Source: Mixta theicola (GTDB taxonomy: Bacteria; Pseudomonadota; Gammaproteobacteria; Enterobacterales; Enterobacteriaceae). From it: a stretch of 64,000 nt of DNA. The notes under the pieces are model-generated. The model made no database searches, was not told the DNA's origin, and saw only the letters and a list, made by a program, of their open reading frames with translations. The stretch lies in contig NZ_NWUO01000002.1 of the NCBI RefSeq assembly GCF_002895925.1, forward strand, positions 1-64,000, in the 5' to 3' direction. Position 1 is the stretch's first letter; every line of letters starts with the position of its first letter. The position numbers and the translations under genes are program-made. Shown one piece after another: positions 53,248-62,644 of the stretch.

Positions 53248-53748
53248 ATGAACAAACAAGAATTTTATCACGATCTTAACCGCGATCTGCGTGCGCTTAT
53301 CGCCGGTGAAACCAGTTTTCTTGCGGCGCTGAGCAACAGCAGCGCGCTGCTGTTTGAGCGCCTGGAAGGCGTTAACTGGGCGGGCTACTATCTGTTAACC
53401 GAAGAGAAGACGCTGGTGCTGGGGCCGTTCCAGGGCAAAATCGCCTGCGTACGTATTCCGGTTGGCCGCGGCGTTTGTGGCACGGCAGTTGCAGAGAAGA
53501 GCGTGCAGCGCGTGGATGATGTGCATGCATTCCCCGGCCATATCGCCTGTGATGCCGCCAGCAACGCTGAAATCGTGCTGCCGCTTATCGTCAATGATGA
53601 GGTTATCGGGGTACTGGATATCGACAGTACGCGCTTCAATCGCTTTGACAGCGAAGATGAAATCGGTCTGCAAACCTTTACCAACGCGCTTTGCGACGTA
53701 TTAGCCCAAAGCGATGTTAAAAAATATATTCATCTGAATCGTGGCTAA
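53248..53748 (+). CDS. msrC: Free methionine-(R)-sulfoxide reductase MsrC
   Basis: A 166-residue GAF-domain enzyme (E. coli YebR). The three Cys of the redox relay are C67, C77 and C101, with the same spacing (10 and 24) as C84, C94 and C118 of E. coli. It reduces free Met-R-sulfoxide with thioredoxin. It stands alone upstream of proQ. Confidence 0.94.
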   Translation: MNKQEFYHDLNRDLRALIAGETSFLAALSNSSALLFERLEGVNWAGYYLLTEEKTLVLGPFQGKIACVRIPVGRGVCGTAVAEKSVQRVDDVHAFPGHIACDAASNAEIVLPLIVNDEVIGVLDIDSTRFNRFDSEDEIGLQTFTNALCDVLAQSDVKKYIHLNRG

Positions 53749-53844
53749 AACGCTGGATTTCGTGGCAATTGCTGATGGGGTCATTATAATGTCGCCTGTT
53801 CATGCCTGCGGCTTGCTGGCAACCCGTTGTAATCAGGAAATTTC

Positions 53845-54537
53845 ATGGAAAATCAACCTAAGTTGAATAGCAGTAAAGAAGTCATCGCCTGGCTTGCGGA
53901 GCGTTTCCCGCACTGCTTTAGTGCCGAAGGTGAAGCGCGTCCGCTTAAAATCGGTATCTTTCAAGACCTCGTCGAACGTGTTCAGGGTGAAATGAACCTG
54001 AGCAAAACGCAGTTACGTTCCGCTCTGCGTCTTTATACCTCCAGCTGGCGCTATCTGTACGGCGTTAAAGCGGGCGCAACCCGTGTCGATCTGGATGGCA
54101 ACGCCTGTGGCGAGCTGGAAGAGCAGCATGTTGAACATGCGCGCAAGCAGCTCGAAGAGGCGAAAGCCCGTATTCAGCAGCAGCGTCAGCAGCAGCAGGC
54201 GAAAAAGCGTGAAGCCGGTGCCGGTGAAGATGCGCCTGCGCGTCGTCCGCGTAAAGCCGCCAGCCGTAAACCTGCCGAAGGCGAACGTCAGCCTGCGCGC
54301 AAAGCCCGCGCTAACGATGCGCGTCCGGCTCAGGAGCGTGCGCCTGCCGTACCGCGTCAGCCGCGTCCGCAACCCGTTACCGACACCTCAGCGCTGCAGC
54401 CTGGTCAAAATATTAAAGTTAAAGCTGGCAAAAGCGCGATGGACGCTACCGTTCTTGAGATCTCCAGGGATGGCGTCCGGGTACAGCTGGCTTCCGGCCT
54501 GGCAATGATCGTACGCGCAGAACACTTACAGTTCTGA
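53845..54537 (+). CDS. proQ: RNA chaperone ProQ
   Basis: A 230-residue RNA-binding protein (E. coli ProQ is 232). The N-terminal FinO-like domain spans ~1-120 ([40 protein letters not shown]). A basic, low-complexity linker covers 125-180, and a C-terminal Tudor-like domain ends in IVRAEHLQF. It binds structured small RNAs and 3' UTRs. It lies 19 bases before prc, with which it forms an operon. Confidence 0.96.
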   Translation: MENQPKLNSSKEVIAWLAERFPHCFSAEGEARPLKIGIFQDLVERVQGEMNLSKTQLRSALRLYTSSWRYLYGVKAGATRVDLDGNACGELEEQHVEHARKQLEEAKARIQQQRQQQQAKKREAGAGEDAPARRPRKAASRKPAEGERQPARKARANDARPAQERAPAVPRQPRPQPVTDTSALQPGQNIKVKAGKSAMDATVLEISRDGVRVQLASGLAMIVRAEHLQF

Positions 54538-54556
54538 AACGGAGGCCACCCTGGGC

Positions 54557-56602
54557 ATGAACAAGTTTTTTAAGATGAGCGTGATGGCGGGCCTGCTACT
54601 GGCAGGTCACGCTATTGCCGCTGACAGCATTACCCGCGCGGATCAAATTCCGCAGCTGCAGGAAGAGCCGCAGCACGCCACCGTTAGCGAACGCGTTACC
54701 TCACGTTTTACCCGCTCTCACTACCGTCAGTTCGATCTCGATCGGACGTTCTCAGCGAAAATCTTTGACCGCTACCTGAATATGCTGGACTACAGCCACA
54801 ATGTGCTGCTGGCGACGGACGTGGCGCAATTCGCTGATAAAAAAAACACGCTGGGCGATGAGCTGCGCAGCGGCAAACTTACGGTGTTTTACGAATTATT
54901 CAACCTGACGCAAAAGCGTCGTTTTGAGCGTTATCAGTACGCGCTGTCGGTGCTGAACCGGCCGATGAGCTTTACCGGCAACGATACGATCGATATCGAT
55001 CGCAGCAAGGCGCCGTGGCCGAAAAACGCCGCTGAACTGAACGCGCTGTGGGACGCTAAGGTTAAGTACGACTGGCTCAGCCTGAAGCTGACCGGTAAGA
55101 ACGACGCTGAGAGTAAAGATATTCTCACCAAGCGCTACAATTCAGCCATTCGTCGCCTGGCGCAGAGCAACAGCGAAGATGTATTCCAGCTGGCGATGAA
55201 TGCGTTTGCGCATGAAATCGATCCCCATACTAACTATCTCTCCCCGCGCAATACCGAACAGTTTAATACCGAAATGAGCCTGTCGCTGGAAGGTATCGGC
55301 GCGGTGCTGCAAATGGATGAAGACTACACGGTCATCAATTCGATGGTGGCGGGCGGCCCGGCGGCGAAAAGCAAAGCGCTGAGCGTCGGCGATCGTATTG
55401 TTGGCGTAGGTCAGCCGGGTAAAACGATTGAAGATGTCATCGGCCTGCGGCTGGACGACGTGGTGGCAAAAATTAAAGGACCGAAGGGCAGCAAAGTGCG
55501 CCTGGAAATCCTGCCTGCCGGAAAAGGTACCAAAACCCGAACCGTTACGCTGACGCGCGAGAAAATCCGTCTTGAAGATCGCGCCGTCAAAATGAGCGTG
55601 CATAACGTCGGCAAAGATAAGGTTGGCGTGCTGGATATTCCCGGCTTCTACGTTGGCCTTACCGATGATGTGAAGGTGCAGCTGCAGAAACTGCAGAAGC
55701 AGCACATCGATAGCGTAGTTATCGATCTGCGGACTAACGGCGGCGGAGCGCTCACCGAAGCGGTGTCGCTTTCCGGTCTGTTTATTCCCAGCGGCCCGGT
55801 AGTGCAGGTGCGCGATAATAACGGCAAAGTCCGGGAAGATAGCGATAATGACGGTGTGGTTTACTACAAAGGCCCGCTGGTGGTGCTGGTCGATCGCTTT
55901 AGCGCCTCGGCGTCGGAAATCTTTGCAGCAGCCATGCAGGATTACGGACGCGCGCTGATTGTCGGCGAACCGACCTTTGGTAAAGGCACCGTGCAGCAGT
56001 ATCGTTCGCTGAACCGTATTTACGACCAGATGCTGCGTCCTGAATGGCCTGCGCTGGGTTCGGTCCAGTACACGATTCAAAAATTCTACCGCATTAACGG
56101 CGGCAGTACGCAGCGTAAGGGCGTTACGCCCGATTTGCTGATGCCAACCGGTATTGAAGCGGCGGAAACCGGCGAGAAGTTCGAGGATAACGCCTTGCCG
56201 TGGGATAGCATCGATGCGGCAAGCTATACCAAATCGGGCGATTTAAGCGATCTGGTGCCTCAGCTGACCAAAGCGCATCAGCAGCGTATCGCTAAAGATG
56301 CCGAGTTCCAGTACATCATCAAAGATATTCAGCGTTATAACGCCATGAAGGATAAGCGCAATATCGTGTCGCTCAATCTTGCCCAGCGTGAGAAAGAGAA
56401 CCATGAAGATGATGCGCTGCGCCTGGAGCGGATTAACGCTCGCTATAAAGCGGAAGGGAAAAAGCCGCTGGTTAACCTTGATGATTTGCCGAAGGATTAT
56501 AAGGAGCCCGATCCTTATCTGGATGAAACGGTCAATATTGCTAACGATCTGGCGCATCAGCAGCCGGAACAGCCGAGCGAAAAAGCGGCAACGGCAAAAT
56601 AA
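54557..56602 (+). CDS. prc: Carboxy-terminal processing protease Prc (Tsp)
   Basis: A 681-residue periplasmic protease (E. coli 682). The signal peptide is MNKFFKMSVMAGLLLAGHAI-A. The PDZ domain lies near 240-330 (LEGIGAVLQMDEDYTVINSM). The catalytic domain has VDRFSASASEIFAAAMQDYG (Ser about residue 452) and GEPTFGKGTVQQ (Lys about residue 476). It trims penicillin-binding protein 3 and degrades ssrA-tagged or misfolded periplasmic proteins, and MepS with NlpI. It ends with a terminator at 56625. Confidence 0.96.
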   Translation: MNKFFKMSVMAGLLLAGHAIAADSITRADQIPQLQEEPQHATVSERVTSRFTRSHYRQFDLDRTFSAKIFDRYLNMLDYSHNVLLATDVAQFADKKNTLGDELRSGKLTVFYELFNLTQKRRFERYQYALSVLNRPMSFTGNDTIDIDRSKAPWPKNAAELNALWDAKVKYDWLSLKLTGKNDAESKDILTKRYNSAIRRLAQSNSEDVFQLAMNAFAHEIDPHTNYLSPRNTEQFNTEMSLSLEGIGAVLQMDEDYTVINSMVAGGPAAKSKALSVGDRIVGVGQPGKTIEDVIGLRLDDVVAKIKGPKGSKVRLEILPAGKGTKTRTVTLTREKIRLEDRAVKMSVHNVGKDKVGVLDIPGFYVGLTDDVKVQLQKLQKQHIDSVVIDLRTNGGGALTEAVSLSGLFIPSGPVVQVRDNNGKVREDSDNDGVVYYKGPLVVLVDRFSASASEIFAAAMQDYGRALIVGEPTFGKGTVQQYRSLNRIYDQMLRPEWPALGSVQYTIQKFYRINGGSTQRKGVTPDLLMPTGIEAAETGEKFEDNALPWDSIDAASYTKSGDLSDLVPQLTKAHQQRIAKDAEFQYIIKDIQRYNAMKDKRNIVSLNLAQREKENHEDDALRLERINARYKAEGKKPLVNLDDLPKDYKEPDPYLDETVNIANDLAHQQPEQPSEKAATAK

Positions 56603-56624
56603 ATCGTCGATTTAGCCACTCTTT

Positions 56625-56656
56625 AAAAGGCACCGCGTAAGCGGTGCTTTTTTATT
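56625..56656 (+). terminator. Rho-independent terminator after prc
   Basis: AAAAGGCACCGC-GTAA-GCGGTGCTTTTTTA: GCACCGC/GCGGTGC stem with a T-run, 23 bases after the stop. Confidence 0.9.
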
Positions 56657-56838
56657 TAGCGTCATTGTTTCGCCGGGCCGTTTACTGCCGTAAGGCAAAG
56701 TTAAAAAAGATTGCGACAAAATGTAAAGTTATGTCTTTTTAGGCACTTAAACGTTAAGGATGCTTGAAAAGCTACGCGATACCCCTACGATGTATATCCG
56801 CGCATGGGCGCTTAGTTAACTGAGGAAGATTAAAGTTT

Positions 56839-57719
56839 ATGATGCGTATTGCTCTTTTCCTGCTGACCAACCTTGCCGTGATGTTGGTATTCGGGCTGAT
56901 TCTGAGCCTGACAGGAATTCAGTCAAGCAGTGTGCAGGGCCTGATGATAATGGCAGGTCTGTTTGGCTTTGGCGGTGCGTTTGTTTCGCTGCTGATGTCA
57001 AAATGGATGGCACTGCGTTCCGTTGGCGGCGAAGTGATTGAACAGCCGCGTAATGAAACGGAACGCTGGCTAATGGAAACGGTAGGACGTCAGGCGCAGC
57101 AGGCGGGAATCGCTATGCCGCAGGTGGCGATTTACCATGCACCCGACATTAACGCGTTCGCCACCGGTGCGCGCCGCGATGCCTCGCTGGTCGCCGTTTC
57201 TACCGGCCTGTTGCAGAACATGAGCCGTGACGAGGCGGAAGCGGTGCTGGCGCATGAGATAAGCCATATTGCTAACGGCGACATGGTGACCATGACGCTG
57301 ATTCAGGGCATCGTGAACACCTTTGTGATTTTATTTCCCGTATTCTCGCGCAAATCGCCGCAGGCTTTTTGTCGGGCGATCGGGAAAATGAAGAGAGCAG
57401 CAACGGTAACCCGCTGGTCTATTTTGCCGTGTCGATGGTGCTGGAGCTGCTGTTTGGTATTCTCGCCAGCATCATCACCATGTGGTTCTCGCGTCACCGT
57501 GAGTTCCATGCCGATGCCGGCTCTGCGCGCCTGGTCGGCCGTGAAAAAATGATTGCGGCGCTGCAGCGGTTAAAAACCAGCTACGAGCCGCAGGAGCCGG
57601 GCAGCATGATGGCGTTTTGTATCAACGGTAAAGGTAAGTCGCTAAGCGAATACTTTATGTCGCACCCGCCGCTGGATAAGCGTATTGAAGCGCTGCGCAG
57701 CGGCCAGTACCTGAAATAA
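56839..57719 (+). pseudogene. htpX: Membrane protease HtpX, broken by a one-base deletion
   Basis: A 293-residue homologue in two frames. The first part (from [20 protein letters not shown] through [11 protein letters not shown], the zinc HExxH near residue 140) is intact to [10 protein letters not shown]. The frame then changes at a run of four T (57329-57332), where E. coli-like sequence would need five. The continuation in the other frame ([20 protein letters not shown] and so on to [11 protein letters not shown]) is intact. As read, the first frame stops at 57552 after a nonsense tail (237 codons). HtpX is a Cpx-regulated inner-membrane quality-control protease. A homopolymer sequencing error is as likely as a true mutation. 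Confidence 0.9.
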
Positions 57720-57750
57720 AACCTTATGCCAGCCGGGCTGGAACGTTGCA

Positions 57751-57778
57751 AAAAACCACCTCTCAGGAGGTGGTTTTT
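57751..57778. terminator. Bidirectional terminator between htpX and yebQ
   Basis: AAAAACCACCT and AGGTGGTTTTT arms give an A-tract/T-tract hairpin that can stop transcripts from both convergent genes. Confidence 0.9.
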
Positions 57779-57808
57779 TATTGCCCGTCCCTTACTGAAC
57801 CGTGCCCG

Positions 57809-59191
57809 TTAACTCTCCTTATGCAACGGCTGGCGCAGGCGCGACAGACTGAACAGCGCGGCAAGGGTGGAAAACAGGCCCGCCAGCAGCAGCGAGGCGT
57901 GTGTGCCGTGCGTATCAAACAGATTGAACATCAGCGCCACCAGCGCTGCGCCGCTGGTTTGTCCCAGCAGGCGCGCAGTGCCTAACATACCGCTGGCGCC
58001 GCCGCTGCGATGGCGCGGCGCGGCAGAGATCATGGTGTGGTTATTAGGCGACTGAAACAGGCCAAAGCCCGCGCCGCATAAAATCATCCGCCAGATAATA
58101 TCGCCATCTGCAGGCGCGGCGGGCAGCCATGCCAGCGCAAACAGCCCACAGGCAAAAATAGCCAGCCCGATACCGCCCAGCAACCCGGCATGAAACCGCT
58201 CCAGCAGGCGTCCGGCAATCGGCGACATAATCATAGTGGCCAGCGGCCAGGGCGTTAACAGCAGGCCGGTTTCTACTTCGCTTCTGCCCAGTACGCTTTG
58301 TAAAAAGAAGGGCAGGGAAACCATCGCCAGCATCTGGGCCAGAAACGAACATATCGAGGTGCAGATAGAGAGCGAGAAAATCGGGATGCGCAGCAAATCC
58401 ACCGGCAGTAGCGGAAAGGTCATCGTCAGCTGACGCCGGATAAACAGCGTGCCGATAATCAGCAGCGCCAGCAGCTCGGCCAGAATAAGCCGGTAGTCCT
58501 GGCCCTGCGCCGCGCCGCTTAGCGCTGACAGCAGCAGGCCGAAGGTTAGCGCATTCATTATCGCACTGATAACATCGAAACGCTGTGTCGGCGACTTTTG
58601 CGTGTTATCCGGTAAAAAACGCCAGGCGAGCAGCAGCGCCAGCAGGCCCGTAGGCACGTTAATCAGAAACAGCCACTTCCACGAAGCAACGGCAAGGATC
58701 GCTGCGGCAACCGTGGGTCCCGCAGCGCTGGAGACGGCGACAATCAGCGCGTTAATCGCCATGCCGCGTCCCAGGTGTCGCTGCGGATAAATAATACGTA
58801 TCAGCGCGGTGTTCACGCTCATCAGCGCCGCGCCGCCAAAGCCCTGCATAATACGGGCGACGGTCAGCATGTCGAGCGAGTCGGAAAAGGCGCACAGCAG
58901 TGACGTAGCGCTAAACAGCAGCAGCCCGCCCTGATAGATACGTCGGTAACCCAGCAAATCGCCAAGAAAAGAAAACGAAAGCAGGGAAATGATAATCGCC
59001 AGCTGATAGGCATTAATAATCCAGATGGATTCTGCCGGGCTGGCCTGGAGTTCATGAGCGATCGTCGGGAGGGCCACGTTGGCAATGGTGCCGTCAAGCA
59101 CCGCAACGGTTATCCCCAAAGCAATAGCGGCTATCGCACCATAGCGGCGCGGCAGCGGTAAACCATCAGTTAGTGTGGTCACAGTCATCAT
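57809..59191 (-). CDS. yebQ: MFS transporter YebQ (DHA2 drug-efflux family)
   Basis: A 460-residue permease with 14 predicted helices (E. coli YebQ is 457). AVLDGTIANVALPTIAHELQ (motif D1-like), FLGDLLGYRRIYQGG (motif A) and GAGFGLFQSPNNHTMISAAP are family signatures. It is a proton-driven exporter of unknown natural substrate. It is divergent from kdgR across 185 bases; in some enterobacteria KdgR controls it, but no KdgR box was verified here. Confidence 0.93.
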   Translation of the reverse strand: MMTVTTLTDGLPLPRRYGAIAAIALGITVAVLDGTIANVALPTIAHELQASPAESIWIINAYQLAIIISLLSFSFLGDLLGYRRIYQGGLLLFSATSLLCAFSDSLDMLTVARIMQGFGGAALMSVNTALIRIIYPQRHLGRGMAINALIVAVSSAAGPTVAAAILAVASWKWLFLINVPTGLLALLLAWRFLPDNTQKSPTQRFDVISAIMNALTFGLLLSALSGAAQGQDYRLILAELLALLIIGTLFIRRQLTMTFPLLPVDLLRIPIFSLSICTSICSFLAQMLAMVSLPFFLQSVLGRSEVETGLLLTPWPLATMIMSPIAGRLLERFHAGLLGGIGLAIFACGLFALAWLPAAPADGDIIWRMILCGAGFGLFQSPNNHTMISAAPRHRSGGASGMLGTARLLGQTSGAALVALMFNLFDTHGTHASLLLAGLFSTLAALFSLSRLRQPLHKES

Positions 59192-59376
59192 TAAAATTAA
59201 AGAGGGTGAATATCACCATGCTAATGACTTTTTTGTCATGATGCATCTTAATCCCTTCGGAAAGTCTTGCGGATGCGCCACTTGTGACGCGCAGATATTG
59301 CCTGCGGCCGGAAGAGCCGCGTATACTGGAAATGGCGTTCCATTTTTAATAAAACAATTTTAAAAAGGCTTTGATT

Positions 59377-60168
59377 ATGGCGAATGTAGAAGGCGATAAG
59401 CAGCCGGATTCGGTCTCATCTGTATTAAAAGTGTTTGGCATATTACAGGCGCTGGGCGAAGAGCGCGAAAACGGAATTACCGAACTGTCGCAGCGCGTGA
59501 TGATGTCAAAAAGTACCGTTTATCGCTTTCTTCAAACCATGAAATCGTTGGGCTATGTTTCTCAGGAAGGGGAATCGGAAAAGTATGCGCTAACGCTTAA
59601 GCTGTTCGAGCTGGGCGCCAGGGCGTTGCAAAACGTCGATCTGATTCGTAGCGCAGATATACAGATGCGTGAGCTATCACGGCTGACCAAAGAGACCATT
59701 CACCTTGGCGCGCTGGAAGAAGATAGCATCGTCTATATTCATAAAATTGATTCGCTGTATAACCTGCGCATGTATTCGCGTATCGGACGCCGTAATCCCC
59801 TGCACAGCACGGCGATTGGCAAAGTATTACTGGCCTGGCGCGATCGTACCGAGGTGCATGATATTCTGCGCGAGGTAGAGTTCTGCCGCAGCACGCCGCA
59901 TACCCTGGGAAGCGAAGAGGAGCTGCTGAAGGTGCTGGACGTGGTGAAAGCACAGGGCTTTGGCGAAGATAATGAGGAGCAGGAAGAGGGGTTACGCTGT
60001 ATTGCCGTGCCGGTTTTCGACCGCTTCGGCGTGGTGATTGCCGGTATGAGTATCTCTTTCCCGACGATTCGTTTTTCAGAAGAGCGCAAGCATGAATATG
60101 TTGCGATGCTGCATCGCGCAGGGCGGACGCTCTCTTCACAGCTGGGCTACCACGACTATCCCTTCTGA
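59377..60168 (+). CDS. kdgR: Pectin/KDG catabolism repressor KdgR (IclR family)
   Basis: A 263-residue IclR-type repressor (E. coli 263). The N-terminal winged HTH is GITELSQRVMMSKSTVYRFL. The C-terminal effector domain has LRMYSRIGRRNPLHSTAIGK and EEGLRCIAVPVFDRFGVVIA. It binds 2-keto-3-deoxygluconate and controls pectin/hexuronate genes. ATG 59377 is preferred to a TTG two codons upstream. A GCGGCACC/GGTGCCGC hairpin follows at 60181-60200. Confidence 0.95.
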   Translation: MANVEGDKQPDSVSSVLKVFGILQALGEERENGITELSQRVMMSKSTVYRFLQTMKSLGYVSQEGESEKYALTLKLFELGARALQNVDLIRSADIQMRELSRLTKETIHLGALEEDSIVYIHKIDSLYNLRMYSRIGRRNPLHSTAIGKVLLAWRDRTEVHDILREVEFCRSTPHTLGSEEELLKVLDVVKAQGFGEDNEEQEEGLRCIAVPVFDRFGVVIAGMSISFPTIRFSEERKHEYVAMLHRAGRTLSSQLGYHDYPF

Positions 60169-60217
60169 TAACAAGCAGAGCGGCACCTTTAAGGTGCCGC
60201 TGGCGCAGCAGGCGAAC

Positions 60218-60460
60218 CTACCCGTTATTATCCACCACTTCAGACGTTTTTCTGAGTATGGGGCAATCCGCCACGCCAATAATGCCGCTGTCGCTGTGCA
60301 AATATTGCGCTTTGATCATTCCACGCGCCGTCAGATACTGACACTGCAAACCGATACCGGCGACATTTTTATGGCTTCCGGTCAGAACACCATAGCCGGT
60401 TAACAGCAGGCCCAGCCAGAACAGCGCCAGTATACTCACAATTCGAAGCAATATTTTCAT
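60218..60460 (-). CDS. yobH: Small membrane protein YobH
   Basis: Eighty residues (E. coli YobH is 79). MKILLRIVSILALFWLGLLL is the membrane anchor, and the middle and end (LTGSHKNVAGIGLQCQYLTA, DCPILRKTSEVVDNNG) match E. coli. Function unknown. Start 60460 follows AGGGAGATAGA. In E. coli mgrB lies just upstream; here that gap has no mgrB. Confidence 0.9.
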   Translation of the reverse strand: MKILLRIVSILALFWLGLLLTGYGVLTGSHKNVAGIGLQCQYLTARGMIKAQYLHSDSGIIGVADCPILRKTSEVVDNNG

Positions 60461-60638
60461 TCTATCTCCCTGTAAAAATGGCAAGCTTCCCGCTCCGCTG
60501 CCGAAAAGGGCAGCATAGCCTGGGCGCAGGGTGAGATCGATCGGAGGATGCTTAAAGCGACGTTATAGCGCAGCGGCTATTTATTACGGCGAATCCTGGT
60601 AAAATCGACGGCGTAATGTAAGACAAGCAGAGGTTGTT

Positions 60639-60905
60639 ATGAACGAGTTAAACGGCGGTGCCAGCCTGATGCCGCTTATCAGCGGTATCGCTTTCGCAGT
60701 GGTGGGCCTGATTGCCTGGTTTTTTGTTAATCGCGCCAGCGTGCGTGCCAGCGAACAAATTCGTCTGCTGGAGGCGCTGCTGGAAGAACAGAAAAAACAG
60801 AATGCCATTCTGCATCAGCTGACGCAGCAGGTTGTCGGTAGTGAGAAAAACATGGCGGATGACGCACAGGATCAGGATTTCACTCGCCTGATCCCGGAGC
60901 GATAA
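60639..60905 (+). CDS. yebO: Small membrane protein YebO
   Basis: An 88-residue protein with one membrane helix (SLMPLISGIAFAVVGLIAWF) and a coiled-coil tail (QIRLLEALLEEQKKQNAILH). It matches E. coli YebO in length and order. Function unknown. Confidence 0.87.
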   Translation: MNELNGGASLMPLISGIAFAVVGLIAWFFVNRASVRASEQIRLLEALLEEQKKQNAILHQLTQQVVGSEKNMADDAQDQDFTRLIPER

Positions 60906-60933
60906 ACAGTAATAACGGCTAAGGAGCGGAAGG

Positions 60934-61938
60934 ATGAAATGGCAGAATCCCTGGTACGATGCTGCAAAGCCACACCACACGCCGGAAGGATTTCGCAATC
61001 CAGAGCCTGACCTGCGTCAGCCTGGCGATTTGCAGCGCTGGCGCAAGGAGCGTAAAGCGCAGGGGCTGCCTTTACCACCAAGGCAGGGCTATGAGGCTTT
61101 TACGCAGCAGTGGTGGCAGCAGGCCGATCTGAGCGGCGAACAGGATTGCGTATGGTGGCTGGGCCACGCGGCGATAATGCTACGGCTGGATGGACGCTAC
61201 GGTTTAATCGATCCGGCGTTATCGCCAAGAATTTCGCCGCTGCGTTTTTATGGGCCGAAGCGTAAAACGCCTGTGCCGTTGGCCATCAACGATTTGCCTT
61301 CCCTCGACTGGGTGTTGATCTCGCATAATCATTACGATCATCTCGACAGGCCCACCATTAACGCCATTCTGCGCCGCTTCCCGCAGGTCCAGTTTATTGT
61401 TCCGCTGGGGCTGGAGCCCTGGTTCCGTCGGGCAGGCGCCCGGCACGTTGTGCAGCTTGACTGGTGGCAGCAAACGCAGCGGCACGGAATAACTTTTCAT
61501 GCCGTACCGGCGCGTCACTGGAGTATGCGCACGCTGTACGATCGTAATCGTTCGCTTTGGTGTGGCTGGACCATTACGACGGCAAAGCTTAACTTTTGGT
61601 TCTCCGGCGACAGCGGCTATTCGGAAAAATTGCTGGATATTGCCCGGCGTCTGGGGCCATTCAATCTGGCGGCGTTACCGATAGGCGCTTATGCACCAAA
61701 ATGGTTTATGCAGGGGCAGCACATGGATCCGCAACAGTCAGTCGCGTTACACCAGGCTATTGGCGCTCCGGTAACCATTCCTGTCCACTGGGGCGTGTTC
61801 GAACTGGCTGATGAAGCGCTGGATGAACCGCCACGGGAGCTGGCGCGGGCGCTTGAGGCGGTTAACCAGAGCAAAATGCGTTTTCGCCCCTGGATAATAG
61901 GAGAAAGGGCCAGTCTGAATAATATAAACCAGGAATAA
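60934..61938 (+). CDS. Metallo-beta-lactamase-fold hydrolase (RomA/NAPE-PLD-like)
   Basis: A 334-residue MBL-fold protein. LISHNHYDHLDRPTI carries the HxHxDH metal motif, WFSGDSGYSEKLLDI supplies the bridging Asp, and VTIPVHWGVFELADEALDEP the last His. WWLGHAAIMLRLDGRYGLID lies before them. The family includes RomA and NAPE-type phospholipases. The substrate in bacteria is unknown. E. coli K-12 has no gene at this place between yebO and yobF, so this is a lineage-specific insertion. Confidence 0.87.
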   Translation: MKWQNPWYDAAKPHHTPEGFRNPEPDLRQPGDLQRWRKERKAQGLPLPPRQGYEAFTQQWWQQADLSGEQDCVWWLGHAAIMLRLDGRYGLIDPALSPRISPLRFYGPKRKTPVPLAINDLPSLDWVLISHNHYDHLDRPTINAILRRFPQVQFIVPLGLEPWFRRAGARHVVQLDWWQQTQRHGITFHAVPARHWSMRTLYDRNRSLWCGWTITTAKLNFWFSGDSGYSEKLLDIARRLGPFNLAALPIGAYAPKWFMQGQHMDPQQSVALHQAIGAPVTIPVHWGVFELADEALDEPPRELARALEAVNQSKMRFRPWIIGERASLNNINQE

Positions 61939-62476
61939 TCTGATAACGGCGGAAGCTGATTTAATAGTGTAACGCTCATGCTGAGATAAGCGCCTTCGCC
62001 TTATTCAAAAAATCGGAATAAGTTTTAAATAACAGCGTTGCGTTTATTTGGGGCAGATAAATTTATATATTCCCGTTTTTGGTGCAGGGCATCAGATTCA
62101 CTACCTACAGGCGGATTATATACCCACATTTTCTGCTATTGTCTGGTTCTGCAACAGTGCAAAAACCATGAAAAAACGTGAATTAAACTTGCCATAATTA
62201 TGCAATAATCTTCAGCTACCGTGAGAAATGGAAAAGGGCGCTGGCTGAGAAGTCGGTCTCTCCAGGCCCACAGGTCGCTGGATGCAGGCTCTGTAAAGCC
62301 CTTAAGTGTCCAACCTGTGGGAATGTCATTTATCGTTTCTTAATGCATAAATGTGCAAAGCTTGTAATGAATCCACAATAAATGTGCGGCAGGTCGATCG
62401 CCGTTTAAAAATTACTTGCCATAAATTATCGAATATGTGATAACGCTATTAAGCAAAACGAGGTACAGTTCTGTTT
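61939..62476. other. Long intergenic/leader region upstream of yobF-cspC
   Basis: 538 bases with no gene. It is AT-rich at both ends and holds a structured RNA candidate at 62234-62321. No MgrB-like frame is present. The yobF-cspC promoter should lie here. Confidence 0.6.
62234..62321 (+). ncRNA. Candidate structured RNA (pseudoknot-like) in the yobF-cspC leader
   Basis: AAGGGC (62234-62239) can pair with GCCCTT (62298-62303), and CCCACAGGT (62267-62275) with ACCTGTGGG (62313-62321). The order A-B-A'-B' is that of a pseudoknot. A CTGG/CCAG plus GAGA/TCTC hairpin (62241-62265) fits between. An alternative pairs GGGC with GCCC at 62266-62269, so two folds compete. It may be a small RNA or a cis-regulatory leader. 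Function not known. Confidence 0.45.
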
Positions 62477-62644
62477 ATGTATGGCATCTTCAGTAAAGAA
62501 GTAATGAGTAAAGACGTTGACGTTGAATACCGCTTCCTTGCCGAACCTTATATTAGTGCCTCATTCAGTAATGTCTCTGGTTTTCTGTCAGTCGCCTTCG
62601 GGCAAATAAACATTCTAAGGAATTACAAAGATGGCAAAAATTAA
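62477..62644 (+). CDS. yobF: YobF small protein (55 aa), overlapping cspC
   Basis: Fifty-five codons starting [20 protein letters not shown] with LAEPYISAS, like E. coli YobF (47 aa, MCGIFSKEV...VEYRF). Here the frame stays open and ends at 62644, overlapping the first 14 bases of cspC in another frame. Translation of cspC may be coupled to it. E. coli YobF is a small stress-induced protein of unknown role. Confidence 0.8.
   Translation: MYGIFSKEVMSKDVDVEYRFLAEPYISASFSNVSGFLSVAFGQINILRNYKDGKN

Noticed and set aside
59597..60139. 180-codon minus-strand frame inside kdgR
   Set aside because: Antisense shadow of a well-conserved regulator gene.
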